A stretch of DNA of 64,000 nt, taken from positions 2,244,366-2,308,365 of the forward strand of contig CAXAMN010000001.1 in the NCBI GenBank assembly GCA_963970005.1. Direction: 5' to 3'. Under the pieces are notes generated by a model that worked only from the letters and a program-made list of their open reading frames with translations, was not told the origin of the DNA and did not search any database. Source of the stretch: Durusdinium trenchii. Lineage: Eukaryota; Sar; Dinophyceae; Suessiales; Symbiodiniaceae. The translations under genes and the position numbers were made by a program. Position 1 is the first letter of the stretch. Every line of letters begins with the position of its first letter. Shown piece by piece: positions 13,364-25,820 of the stretch.

Positions 13364-14170
13364 AAATGACGGATCCCGGATAAAGGAATTTAGATCAACT
13401 CCCATTTATGTATTTATTTCTGTCCATATCTATCTCATCTAATCTAACCTAACCTAATCTAATCTGTCTATCTATCTATCTTTTAGTCCTGGGTTGACAC
13501 TAGCTAGCACTCCGGACGGTGGTTTGATGTTAAAGTGCTGGTCAACTGTAGTGTTGGTTTTAATCCTTTTGACTGCGAATTTGGGCAGACTTTTGTTTAT
13601 TTGACATCATCCTTTTCATCACCGAAAGGATGTTTCTTTCACTACCAGCTTTGGAGAGGCAACGTGTTTTCCGAGACCTGATCGTGTTCAATTTCCGTTC
13701 TTTGATGTTGTGGCAAAAATGCATTTCCCTGACTTCGCGTCGATGCTCGTGGATGCTGAGGCCTCTTCAAGAGCAAAGCAATGGGCGCTATTGGGTCTTG
13801 GCGAGATCTCTGTTCGGCTTGTAGCATCTCACCGGCTTTGGCCAGATCGTTTTCGACGAAGAAAGACTTCAGGGTGGACCTGAGGACCGACCAAAAACTC
13901 GTCAATCACAACTAGTCAATCACATTGGTTGGACGTTATCGCAACATCTCAAACGCGTGATGACAACATCGGACGGACTTTATGGGGACCCGATGACCGG
14001 CAACCCGATGACCTCAAACTATTTCAATGACCTGACGATGTCCTTTTACTTGATTAACCCTCCATGATATTCGGACTAGAAAATGGGAGGGGTTGACGTC
14101 TATAGAAACGGGCATTCTTTAGTCTCAAGGATGTAAACTCACGGGAAGGGGTCAGGTAATAATGCATTAT

Positions 14171-14192
14171 CTAGTGACCTGTAGGTCACTAG
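14171..14192. repeat. Perfect 10-bp palindrome CTAGTGACCT-GT-AGGTCACTAG
   Basis: Two perfectly complementary 10-base arms are separated by GT, and AAAATGAG follows. It looks like two element ends placed head to head. Confidence 0.9.
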
Positions 14193-14473
14193 AAAATGAG
14201 AAACACAGGTCTCATAGGCATGCTGGCAGGGTCATTTTCTAGACATCACCTTGTTTTCTTGATCCCACCTGCATCCTCATTTTCTAGTGAGGTTCCTCTT
14301 TTCTGGCAAACATGATGAACCGTGATGAGTCAAGACGAGTTTAAGTAAAACATAACAAACAAGAACCATATTTGGAAATACTCAAGATCTAGAAACATAA
14401 AGTTCAATATAAAGATATAGAGACATAAATTCAAGATCTAGAAACAAAAACATGAAACATAAAATGAGGAGGT

Positions 14474-14838
14474 GCCACCTAAAGCCCTAGAACCTTCATG
14501 TTCTAGTGACTTTGCTCTGGCTGTCCCTTGGGTACCCTATTTTTCATTATCTTTCCATTTCTGGCACTCCTGGTCGAGACACCGAAGCCACTAGAAAATG
14601 AGGAGATGCTGATGCCGCCTAAAACCCTAGAACCTTCATTTTCTAGTGAATGTTGTCCTTGGGTATCCTATCTGTCCATTTCTGGCACTCTTGGTGGCGA
14701 CACCAAAGCCACTTGAAAATGAAGGCGCCACCTAAAACCCTAGAACCTTCATTTTCTAGTGACTTTGGTCTGGCTGTCCCTAGGGCACCCTATGTTTCCA
14801 TTTCTGGCACTTTTGGTCGAGACACCAAAGCCACTTGA
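14474..14838 (+). repeat. Three tandem MITE-like hairpin units
   Basis: Units start at 14474, 14614 and 14727 (about 140, 113 and 112 bp). Each opens with GCC(A/G)CCTAAA(A/G)CCCTAGA and holds TCATTTTCTAGTG near its left side. Each carries the rough inverse, CCAAAGCCACTAGAAAATGA, near its right side, so each can fold into a hairpin. None encodes a protein. They resemble miniature inverted-repeat elements inserted or duplicated in tandem. Confidence 0.8.
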
Positions 14839-15780
14839 TTCGCCGGATCGTGGCGGTGTTTCCGGGGTGTTGTAGTTGTTCAATACACTTAGCTTTTGTA
14901 TGCTTTTGTTTGCTGTTGGGACTCCTCACAGCACGTAGAAGCAGGATCCGCTAGAAAATGGCAAACGTCTGACCAAACCGAAGATGCGCCAAACATGGGC
15001 GAAATGGCTGCGCTTGCAAATTCTTGCAATTTTCTAATGATTTCTAGAGAATGCCAAACACTGCCTCATGAGGCTGCGTTCCTCATTTCCTAGGGAGCTG
15101 ACATTCATCATTTTGCAGGAAATCACTAAAGAATGAGCAGGACTGACCCCTCCATGTGATTTTCATGGGGAACTTGAGGTCTATATAGACGGGACAACCC
15201 CAAGTGAACCAGCAATAGGCTACGCCGGCTACGCGGCTACTAAATCGACCCCTCTATTCCCAAAAGGACATCTGTCCCCAAAGAAAGCTGCGGCGACGCA
15301 GTGATCGATACAGCACACAGCACGAATCGAAGCGAACTTCGAACAATTTTTTTCGTCTCGACTCACAAAGTCTGAGTTTTCTCACAAAGTGCAGCGATGT
15401 TTTTGGACAAAAGTTACTCTTTCGCTGCGCCGCTTGACCTTCCTAGCTTAAATTCATGACTGACACCACTCATGACCCACATTCTTGGCTAACAAGTTGG
15501 TACTCGTACAACCCTGACGTTTTGCACATGTCGGTGTTGAGGGCACCTGCAAGATGCTGGGCCTGGTAAACCAGGCGCTGTGCATACATGGAAAAATATG
15601 GGGGGCACTGAATGATGCCATTCTATGCCATCCACGAGTTTTTTGATAAACAATGTGTGACTTGTCGAAACCAACTCCCAAACAAGATCAGGCAGTATCA
15701 CCTTGTTATCACCTTGTTATCCAGTGTCATCTCTTTATCCCGATGATGCCCCATGGCTTAATTGCATACAGCTCCACGAG

Positions 15781-15892
15781 GCTCCACGCGTTCCCTGACG
15801 CCAGGAATCCCGAAAGCTGCGGACGGCGCTCTGGCGTCATTTGGATCCCGACGGGGTGCGAGCGCCCGCGGTGCGGCGAGCGCCCGGTGCAG
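15781..15892 (+). CDS. Possible exon, Cys/Arg-rich, unknown
   Basis: The stretch lies between CGAG|G and CAG|GTCGGT. One frame is open (LHAFPDARNPESCGRRSG... to ...CERPRCGERPVQ) and has strong G/C bias at third positions. No homologue is recognised. A phase-compatible neighbour was not identified. Confidence 0.28.
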
Positions 15893-17804
15893 GTCGGTGG
15901 GTTCTTTGGAATGCCAGCTATAGTTGAGGGTGTGATTGAAGGGTGTTAGGGATCTACCACCTAAGACCTACAGATTTGTTTTTGGATACGTTGTTTGTTT
16001 TTGTTGATGCGGGTAGTGGTCTCGCAAGCATTGTTTATTGAATAGTTGCGCCAGCAAGATTGGAGGGACAAATTACTGTCATGGTTGCAGCAACTGCACT
16101 TCCCCTGCTTCAGGATTTTCCTGCATTGAATAAATTTCGCTCACTTGTTTCTGTACAGCTCAGTATTTGCGTTCTTTGTGCCAACTTCGGTTCACCTGTT
16201 TCAGCTCGAGCTAGGACTAGGATACAGCTTTTGTATGCCAAGGTGTTTTCAGGGTCGGTTTCTTCGAAATGATTTGTTGTTGTTTTTTAGCTTGCAAGGC
16301 TTGGATGAATTGGCGCATTATCATAATTTATGTTTTCTTCCAAACCATACCACTTCCTTGAATTGCCCTGTCTTGATTGGTCGTTGCACTGGTTTTCCGC
16401 TGCTGTATGGACTGTAGCGCATCCTCCGCACTCTCGGCCGCAAGCGGGCTCGAGTGTGGTAAAAAGCTGCACGAGACTCCAGCACGTTCTTCAGTTCTTT
16501 CAAGAACGTCCACATACTTCTTCAGAAACTCCTTGTGTATTCCACTGCCGAATCCTGAAGATCCTTAGGCGAAATGATCGATCCATTCATTTTGCCTACA
16601 AGGCTTCCAGCATCTTCCGGCGATGTCTTGAGAGTCAGGGGTGATTTGTTCGTTTCAGCAATTCTTTGATTATAGCACACACCTTTGGGTCATGGCGCCC
16701 ATTTTATCCAAGGCAGGGGACGTGTAGCGATGCAGAAAACACACGTGCATGCACCGGATTCTCATTGGATGGGTGGCTGGGCGTAGGAAGCTCGCCAAGT
16801 GGAGAGGAACAAACCTGGTTCTTGTTTGGGATGAAAAACTCCACCTGAAGTCCCAAGGACTCCACCTGAAGTCCGCAGGTAGATTGAGATCACCAGAAAC
16901 TGTTTGTTTTTCACGGTCGGACTTCGGAAGGATGGGAGCAGACTTTCAGGGACACCCTGGGTAGCACTGACCTCGACAGATGGGAGCAGAAGACCCCTGA
17001 TTGAGACGTGCTAGACTTATTTTACTGCTTGGAACAAATGTGAAAAAGGGGCCAGGAGCGGCTGCCAGATCCTCCCGGGCCAGGAGCGGCTGCCCCCCAA
17101 GATGAGACCAGAAGATGCGGCCAAGGTCGTGGCGCAGAAGGTGTGGATGGGTTCTGGGACGGTACAAGAAGCTGGCGTTTTGGATTGAAGCATCCTAGTT
17201 GTTGAAAGAAGACATAAGGTGCACCCTTGTAGATGAGCATTGTCGCTTGCTTACAAAGAATTGGTGCAGTTCTGTGCAGAACTCAAGAGTATGTTCTGGG
17301 TTGATCAGACTTCCCAAACCAGTACTGTAGCTTCCAGTATTTGCAGCTTTCGACTCCACTGCGTCCGCTCGCGGAGGGAATCCCTCCGCACGCAACCGCC
17401 GCACGCAACCGCCACCCATGAGGCTCGGCCCTTCCTGGATAGCTTCTTAAAGCTTGTGGAGGCGAACGTCGAGGGCGAGCGAGTTCCCACATGTGGTGGT
17501 TCACAGATGTCTTTTCGATGTTTGACGCACAATCAGAGACCTGGTGAAAGCCCCGAGTTGAAAGATCCACGCTGTCAGACGGACCTACGGAGGCTCGAAA
17601 AGAAGTTTTGACATGTTTGTGGAGTCGATGATAGTCGAGGTATGTGTTCATTGTTTTTCCAGTATGTGTCGATTGGACGCGGAAATTTATGTTAATCCCT
17701 GCAACTTGAGCGATTTCTCAGAGACTTTGAATTGGAACCCAGACGAAAGTAGAAGTAGAAGAAGTAGAAGATCTGGCCCAAGGAAAAGAGCAAGGACGCT
17801 ATGC

Positions 17805-17875
17805 TCGGTGGAGGCCATCGCAAGTAGGTTGGAGGCCATCACTACTAGGAGCAAGAAGCTACTAGCTAGAATCAA
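17805..17875 (+). repeat. Dispersed CTACTAG-type repeat, copy 2
   Basis: Contains GGAGGCCATCGCAAGTAGG, GGAGGCCATCACTACTAGGA and GCAAGAAGCTACTAG. One frame reads VEAIASRLEAITTRSKKLL, which is probably repeat-encoded rather than a conserved protein. Confidence 0.75.
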
Positions 17876-20800
17876 AATAGTTGTAGGAGTTTTGCCACGC
17901 TAAACAGGCAGTCCTGGTGTTTGCGGTGTTGCCAACCATGTTTTGCAAAACATGTGCGGTGAAAGCACCACACTGTGTTTGGCCAACCTAGAGCCATAGA
18001 GCTGCGCGTTGCTGAACCACCATTCTGTAGCAAGAGGAGCTACATGAATGGGCGGGTGCAACAGCAAGAAACACCTCAGAAAATGATCAGGTTGTTCTTC
18101 CAAAGATCGTCGTTATCTTTGAAGATGTATTTTAGACCTTTGGCTGTGGGCCATGGTGCGGTCGCGGCTTGAGCACCGGAATGAAAAAGCAGGTTTCACG
18201 CAGACTACGAGACATGATCAATCCACAAGGGAACTTTGGGTTCCAGGTTTTGACCCACAAGCCATTTCAGAAACACCGGCTGTGGGCGGAGCAACACGCC
18301 AGGTCTCCATCCAGACTGGTGGTGTGGTGAGAAAGCTCAGACTTTGATGATCTCTCCGATTGGCTTTTTACTGCTCACTGGTCGTATGCACACATTAGTC
18401 CTTTATAAGCAGATAAAGGACTGAACTGTTTCCGTTCTTGATCCCACGGCGCCATGGGGATGCCCCAATGGCATGGTTTAGTTTCCACTTATTTTCTTTG
18501 AATGCAGAGGAAAGATTGTAACAAAGAACATGTGGTGAGACCGAGGCTTTTGAATGATTCACCGGTCGACCTTTCAGAGAGCTGCAGCAGCAAATACTGC
18601 CATCATTTCAAGAGCTGCAGCAATCCTGAGCTGAACTGAGGTCCTGTCTCAAGAGCAGGTTCTATATTTGACCGTCGAAAGACCCCCCCCCAAACTGGAC
18701 AGGGGGAAAAACGTATCCCCATGACCAGTTTGAATAGGTTCTGTTCAGTGCTCTTCCAGATCAGATTCACCATGATTCACTTGCTCGTGAGCAGGATTGA
18801 GATCTCAAGGGGATTTTGGTTTCGATGTGTTCCTTTAACAAACGGGTACGGGAAAAGTTGTGGTTCGGATCTCCGCTCGTGACCATCTCCGCTCGATCGA
18901 TCACTTCTTAAGTTGGATAAGTGGTGCACGGTGGATCAATCAGGTGGTGGATGAAGCGAAACTGATGGCGAGCAACCTCGGCAGCCTCGCTTGGGCCCGA
19001 AGAGCAGAGTGACTTCTGAAGAATCAATGAAGTTTGTCAAGCCAAAAGAACGAAAACATGATTGAACGCATCCTTGCATATCCTTGCATCTGCCTTTTCC
19101 ACAAGACAAGAAGAAACAAACATGTTTGCTCATGTGATCTTGCGGCATTTGACGACCACCCAAGTGGACCGCACCCCAGGTGGACAAGTGCATGCACGGT
19201 AGTGCAAAGCTTCTGCAGGCACTGGTATTCGCATTCTTGGAAGGTGTTGGCGGGATGTATCCACATATATAAATATTATGAAAGCCAGCCAACAGGCTAG
19301 GCTGAAGTTGTTCCTGCGAACGAAGTGAGGGTGGGGTTAATGCTCTTTCGCAGGGTCTACTTTGGATAGTTAGCGAAGTTGCTGCTGCATCCTTTGCATC
19401 ACCAAGTTGTATGGGGCTAATTACTTCCAAGATCAACAAGACCAATATTGAGAAAGGAAGGACTTTCATTATGCTTTCTTTTGCTTTCATTCTGCTTCAT
19501 GTGTTTTCATGTTGCTTTCATTTGCTTTCATCTGACAGAGACACCGTCGACTGGTTCCACAAGCATGCAAGTGAACCAGTGGTCTTCTTGATGCTTGATT
19601 TCTGAATATGCTAACAAAACCCAAGCGCCATGAAGGGGCCACGTCGACTGGTTCAACAAGCGAACAGTTGAACTAGTGGTTTTGTTGCTGCTTGATTTCT
19701 GAGTAGGCTAACAAAGTCTGTCCAGACCATATAATCGAAGAACTCCCAGAAAGTGCAGGATTTCTTGGCGGTCGAGAATCCACAGCAAATTCTGTACATG
19801 TCATGCTGGTTCTAAAATGTGCTGGCTTTCGTGCAAAACTTGGCAGTTGAAATGCGGTAAGTGCAGATAAGATGATAGCATCTGATGGGGCTCGCTTCCG
19901 TGGAGGCAGAGCTGCGAGGTTCCTAGTGTACAGTGACATCTTTTGAAAGTTCGTGTGTTTGATCATGTGACAGGGACGTGGTCCAAATCAGTGCCCAAGT
20001 CAAAAGGGTCCCTGGGTTTTTGAGCACTACACTGCCTACTGCCTGGCCTGGTGAAGTGCCATCTCAGAGTCGCAACATTGGCATTTCATTGCATTTTCTA
20101 TGGGTCAGGATTTGAGGTGCATCGTTGCTTGATTCTCGCGGGTAAACAGATGTCAAACCTAAATCACAAAGCATTTTCAAGTAGTTTACTACACTGTGCA
20201 TGTTCTGGATGCACTTGAGGGAGTGCTTGGGCTGCATCGGCACCCGTTCTGCTGGATCACCCTGGCAAGGAAGCTCCTTACAAGATCTTACACGTGGTAT
20301 TTCAAGTGACAGAGGATAAAACTATATAAAACTATTGGACAATTGAAACTAGTATATCAACATCATGGCATACCCATCCATTAACACGGTGCATTGTGGG
20401 ATACTTCGATGTGGAACGTGTGTGGAATCACGACGGGTCCACTTCCTTTTCGGGCCAGGCCTTGTGTTGTATCGACCTGGAAAAGTTCACAAGAGGTCCA
20501 GAGATTCTTGGCCACTGGAAACATGCGTGTTTTGTGTTGTTCTTTGTTTGGTGTTGGTGTGTTTTGCGGGGGCAAGCGGCATATTTGGGCGGAGGCTTTG
20601 GCAAGGTAGACCATTGCAGACCCACTTGCTCCTGCTTGAAACAAATTGTACTTGAACCGAACAGATCACCGATTGTGTACATTCTTGGGACTTTGCAAGC
20701 CCTTGGATGTGACCTTGGTTTGAGATTGGACATGTGCATGCTCAATTGAATTGTAACCATGAACAGTAAGAATGCATAAAGTAAGAAAAACAGCTCCGAA

Positions 20801-21090
20801 TCTGGTCTTGAAGTGTTAACTCCTTCGCTATTCGCTGCCCAGGAAGCCAGCGCTTCAAAGCCAGCTGCCGGTGATCTTCGTCTTAGGGTTTCTTGTCTCA
20901 AATTGGTTGGGTCGGTAAACAAGAATTTGAACAGGCTTTCTGCGGGGAGGTTGGATGAATGTGTGAGTCTTAAGGTAGGGAAGCACACTCAGTTCGTCAC
21001 CCAGCAAAAAAGTCCCCAGAACTTCCAATGACTTCATTTTACCCCACCTGGAAGTCAACATCCACCACTACCACAAGGCAATGACTGGAG

Positions 21091-21278
21091 TCAGCATCCT
21101 GGATTCGGAATCCGCCCAGTGGAGCCCAAGAGCCGTGGAAACAGCGCCGAGGCTGCTGGCCATGCTGTACAGCGCCTTCGTGTTCGCTTACATGCCTGCA
21201 GCCGGCCTCTCGCTGAACAGCAGGGATGCCAAGACGACAAAGGCCCCCCAAAACGGCGGACGGTGCAACTGTGTGGAG
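21091..21278 (+). CDS. Probable exon with one hydrophobic segment, unknown
   Basis: The frame ...SILDSESAQWSPRAVET..., with the hydrophobic run LLAMLYSAFVFAYMPAAGLS, has G or C at nearly every third position. That is the clearest coding bias outside the transposon and the DHHC gene. It follows AG and ends at GAG|GTGTGC. The gene is not recognised. The antisense frames also stay open, but with poorer codon bias. Confidence 0.4.
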
Positions 21279-22439
21279 GTGTGCTGACAACTCTTGGACT
21301 CTGCGGGCATCCAATTCGTCGTAGCACGTTGAGTGACTTTATTCGTGCCATCGTTTCAACGTTTTTGTGATGACTTTTGTAAATTGGTTTCCTATTTATA
21401 TATATATACTAACTGCACAACTGGCAAGTCTTCATACGCAAAATTCACACTTTTCACAATTCCATACAAAGCCATGTCGCGCCTAGCACGTAGTGTGTGT
21501 AGAGATCTCTCTACGATAATAGATTCAATAGATATTCCTGTTGTTTGGTTTGCGACGTTCAAATCTCAAAAAGGTCGTCGGTCGTTCTTCTCGTGGATCG
21601 ACTGTCGTCGTTTCCGACAATGTGTCGCCCCGGACAATTCCTGCACACTTGGCTGGAATGCGGACCATGTTTTGATCGAGAGCCTGATCAAATCGACTCG
21701 AAAGGAATTGAAAGGACTGCATTCCCGGTGTTCGAGTTGTCAGATTCAGGGCTCAGACATGGCTAAAACATGCTAAAACTTAGTTTATTCCGATCACCTT
21801 ACTGCAATTACTAAAGGATCCCAAAAGCAAACCATTGTGACCAACCCCCATTGAACAGGCCATCCCATTCAAAGAACCAAGCAACTCAGTATAACCCAGT
21901 GCATCCCATGCAACACCGAGTCATGAGCACACCGTCCAGGTACAGAGAGCTTGCTTTTCCACGCCTTCGTCTTCTTGACGCTGGCCAGCTTTGCACAGGC
22001 CCGACACCCGAGTGGAACCTGGCCCCCCCCGCTGACCGACGCTAGAACAGCGGCCACAACGGGGCCAGCGATCCAACACGGGCACCGGCGGCCGATGCGA
22101 GAAGCCATCAAAGGCTATCCGTGTGTATTGAGAGTAGTGAAGATTCGTTATTTGTTGTTAGATATATACAAATGACTTATATAACAGTACAACTAATATT
22201 AGTTATGTTATTTTATATTATGTTTTATATGTATATATATTGTTTATGATATGTTATTTTCTAGAATATGTTCTTGAGTCGCCCAGCCCGGAGCTGCAAT
22301 AGCCATTCTGCAACATGTAAGAGGCTTTTCAGATCTTTGCCAAGCCCAAGCCCCGTAAAACCTGGAAGACAAACACTTTACTGTTTCGATTGTGCACTTC
22401 AAGAAAGCTCGGTGAAAAGAGGCTGCAAGGCTTGAGGGC

Positions 22440-22495
22440 CCGATGGCCTCCACCCTAAGAAGAGCGATGGCCTCCAACCTAAGAGCGATGGTCTC
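22440..22495 (-). repeat. Dispersed CTACTAG-type repeat, copy 3 (degenerate)
   Basis: GCGATGGCCTCCA occurs twice with CTAAGAGCGATGG beside it. This is the complement of the GGAGGCCATCGC part of copy 2. Confidence 0.65.
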
Positions 22496-22776
22496 TTGTT
22501 GCTTATCCCAAAACTTAGATCGGGGATTTGTTGTATCGTAAGTAGATCAAGTTGACTATTTCCAGACGCAGCGTGACCCGGATCTACTTAACGAGCTTAA
22601 CGGCCCCTTAAGTGTCTTTGTGCAGTTCACAGCAATAACTTTGACTTCAGAAGGGTCATTGGGATTTGAATTCAATGACAAGACCATCAAAATCCCCGCT
22701 AGTGTGTGCTCCATGACCTATCTAAAGCGTACTCAGTCGATCAAACCATTCTCACACATTCTCACCAAGTCTCGAC

Positions 22777-22884
22777 TTGCTACTAGGGGCTCCTGGCCTT
22801 ACTACTAGGAGCAAGGACGCTACTAGTAGCTCGTGGCCATACTACTAGGAACAAGAAGCTACTAGGGGCTCCTGGCCTTACTAC
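22777..22884 (+). repeat. Dispersed CTACTAG-type repeat, copy 4
   Basis: CTACTAGGGGCTCCTGGCC occurs twice, with TACTACTAGGAGCAAGGACG and TACTACTAGGAACAAGAAGC between them. Confidence 0.8.
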
Positions 22885-23743
22885 TGTCCATGCACAAACC
22901 ACCCGACTTCGCTACCGCCGAGGCCGCGCGCACCGACCCGGGCGACGTGCCAGCGGGTCCCGAGTGGCGTGACCGCGATCAGCCACCCAGGTGGCCCTGA
23001 CACCCCGGAGGAATGGGAGGAGATGAAACGGTGGGTTTCTGGGTGGGATCGAACGGAAAGACTCGGAGGTTTGCGGGGGGGAAATGGAAGAGCATTTTGT
23101 GGTTTGAGTGAAGATGAGGATCGTGTGTGGAACAGAGCTGCAGCACGTTCCTTTTAAGGGCAGGAAGGGCTGTAGACTTGTGTTGGTTCAAAGACAATCC
23201 ACCCACTACAGTATTTCAAGGTCCAACATTATGTCACCGTGTAGTAAAAAAAGAAAACACACTTTGCGTCAAGGTCTCCGTGTGTTCAAGCCATTTGTCC
23301 GTGCCACATGCAGTGCATGTGCAGCATTCGCTCATTGAGGGCGGCGATGTTCAATCAATGTGGACGAATGTAAGCAAAGTTTAATCAGTTTAATCAAAGT
23401 AACATCAACACACGTAGTTCTGCCAATGATTTGCCGATCAGATTGGAAGCAAAGTCTTGATTCTCAGCATTGTGCACCACTTTGTTGGTGTATAACTCTA
23501 TAGACCAAGATCCCCCACCGGGAGGAATCACATGGAATCACTTATTCTCTTCAGGTTGCATGTTTGGGTTGTGCAAGGCACGTTTCTCCTTGTGCCCCAG
23601 CGTCTCCAAGTGTCTCCTTGTCAGGCAGAAATTCAGGGACGTGCATCAATTCTTGGAGGGAACTCGTGCATGTCACCAGTGCTTGGGACTCACCAGTGCT
23701 TGGGACGTGTTGACAGGTGTATGCACGAGCAGAAGAGATTTAG

Positions 23744-23818
23744 CCAGCCACCGAGTGGTCGTGGTCGTGGAGGGAACGGTCGGCGGAAGCTTCCGCCACA
23801 CCATCCCGGGATGTCGTG
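23744..23818 (+). CDS. Possible 25-codon exon, unknown
   Basis: TTTAG precedes and GTAAAG follows 75 bp that are open in phase 0 (PATEWSWSWRERSAEASATP...). It lies upstream of the DHHC exons on the same strand, but no DHHC motif is present, so membership in that gene is not supported. A second frame is also open. Confidence 0.25.
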
Positions 23819-24827
23819 GTAAAGAGACAATTTGGAATTGTCCTTGTTCCTTTTCACATTGAGTGGATGCAAAGTACTTCCTTGTTCAGTTGCCATGAAA
23901 ACATATGTAAACTCCTTATCTACTCAATTCTCCCGACATTAGACCTGTGGATACCATCGAACCAATAGGACTACGACTACGAGATAGGGGATCGTCTTTT
24001 GTTTTTTCTTAAAGAACATTGGTAATCCAACTTGCTGAAGTTGTTGATATTTGACATTGGTGCTGAAGATGGTGAACTTGACAAGAACCAGCAATGTTGA
24101 TTATCCACGGGAATATGAGAAGAGTTTCACACTTTAGAGCGCTTGCTCTTCTGCGAACAGATGCAAACAAATGTTGTTGAAGTCTGCTTAGAGATTGACA
24201 CCTTGTGCCAACAAGGTAGCTCTAGTGACAGAAGGGATGGAATCCGTGTGACCTTTGCAGTACTATGGATTCCGGATTGACGCCATCCTCATTTCTTCAG
24301 GGGCAGGGCTTTCCGAATTTTCCCAAGTGGTCACGGGTAGCTGATGATCCAAAAGATCTCACAATAATTAACACTACCATGAAATCACGGTTTATGTTCC
24401 TTACTCGATGGCATTGTGAACTGTGAGATGTGTGGGTGTGTGTATTTGTAACCCTTGGACTCAGAGGGAGCCTGGTGGCCTTTGATTCATTTGCTGTTAC
24501 TTTGTTTTGCCTTTACAAGCAGGGGGCAGAAGCACCATTGCAAGACTCCTGCCAAGAAAGACGCTTGCAATTGGTGGTGAAAGCAGACCTGATCAACCTG
24601 CTGCGTTTGCCACTTAATTCTCCCGTTGGTAACTAGATCAAATTGCATCAAATTGCAAGCCGTTGCGCCGGTTCCATCATTTTCGCAGATGCGCATTTGA
24701 CTCTTTGGAGCTTTGACACTTGAACTTTGTTGGTTTGGAACTACTTTGAATGGTTGGACACTCGTTTACCCAAGAACCTTGTGTACCTAGGCGCTTGGGC
24801 ATCTTGTGTGCGTCATATCCTGTTCCT

Positions 24828-24986
24828 AAGGGTCACGTACAGAACTTTAGTTCATTTGCACAAACCAGCAGCAGGGGGACTGGCGCTCTAGTTCGGTAAT
24901 GTAGTCACTAGATCGTACAGGGCTAGTGCATCGGTGAGTCAGTGTTTGACCGAATGCTCATTCAGTTGACAGTGCATCTAAGTGTG
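24828..24986 (+). repeat. Direct duplication, uninterrupted copy
   Basis: About 155 bp containing CACAAACCAGCAGCAGGGGG, CTAGTTCGGTAATG and GGGCTAGTGCATCGGTGA. It recurs about 660-830 bp downstream, split in two. No protein frame is conserved between the copies. Confidence 0.85.
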
Positions 24987-25486
24987 TCTTCGTGGCATCG
25001 TCCCACTGTGGTGTGCCGTGTGATCCCTCCGGGCCGCGTACTTCAATCCTTCAATTGAAGGCTAAGATTTCTGATTGAATCGTTTTGTACTAGGGACCGG
25101 TTTCTGATCGAAGTGTCTTGCATGAAAGAGCTGAGCGAATACCGCAGGGTCCACGGTTTAATTTCACTCGCTTCTTAACCAAGTGTGTGCAGTTCATTAG
25201 CTGACTGAACTCATTGGAGCTGCTTTCCTTCCTTCTTTTGCGTTCTCTTTCTTAGGTCTTTTGTTCGTTGCTAAAGGCTTGTTAGGTTGTAATCCATGCC
25301 TTTTCAGTCAAGATTGCGCCGGATATATTCGGCTTTCTGGCCAAGTGCCTTACCCGTCAGGGCTTCCACACAACCCCACACGCACCTTTTTTCTCCTGCG
25401 TTTTCGTTTGTGAGGGCTTCCTCTCGAAGTTTGCTAGGTTGCTTTTTAGGCTCGTTTAGTCGATCCACCACAACCCCCCCGTCCCC

Positions 25487-25820
25487 AAGGGTCACCTACA
25501 GGATCATTTGCACAAACCAGCAGCAGGGGGACTGGAGTCAATTTGCCTATCCAGTCCAATGAAGCTATTGCATTTCTGTGGATGAGTGGTCTGATCAACC
25601 ACTTGTACCTGTTTGTAAATTGCTGCACTTGCATGATATACATAGACAATACTGTTCAACGGACTTTTTCACCTTTCCGTTCCTCACAGGGCCATTTCGA
25701 AGGTCGAGGTATTAAGCTCTCTAGTTCGGTAATGCAGTCACTAGATCGTAGAGGGCTAGTGCATCGGTGATTCAGTGCTTGAACGAATGTTCATTCAGTT
25801 GAGCAGTGCGTCTAGGTGTG
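25487..25820 (+). repeat. Direct duplication, copy split by about 178 bp
   Basis: The left half (25487-25535) and right half (25714-25820) match the copy at 24828-24986, but 178 bp lie between ACTGG and GCTCTCTAG. The inserted part starts with an inverted repeat GGACTGGA...TCCAGTCC (25529-25536 and 25550-25557). This suggests insertion into one copy, or deletion from the other. Confidence 0.8.

Larger units (their letters stand above)
14076..15093. repeat. Cluster of CTAGAAAATG motifs in both orientations
   Basis: Exact CTAGAAAATG occurs at 14076, 14189, 14591 and 14951, and its complement at 14233, 14278, 14637 and 14750. One-base variants lie at 14497, 14712 and 15084. The stretch is framed by related segments (CCCTCCATG... 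GTCTATA-AGA-GGG) near 14060 and 15150, hinting that the kilobase is one repeat-built block. Confidence 0.8.

Noticed and set aside
13441-13482. CTAACCTAACCTAATC run as interstitial telomere
   Set aside because: It is part of a CTAT/CTAA microsatellite and does not match the TTTAGGG-type repeat expected in dinoflagellates.
18936-19490. 184-codon minus-strand frame with a hydrophobic N-terminus
   Set aside because: The start resembles a signal peptide, but the rest has no motif, no coding bias and many Cys/Ser typical of random frames.
23670-23695. CHQC peptide as possible first Cys pair of the DHHC domain
   Set aside because: The residue pattern would fit, but the required splice donor (GG) is not an accepted type and the duplicated context makes chance likely.
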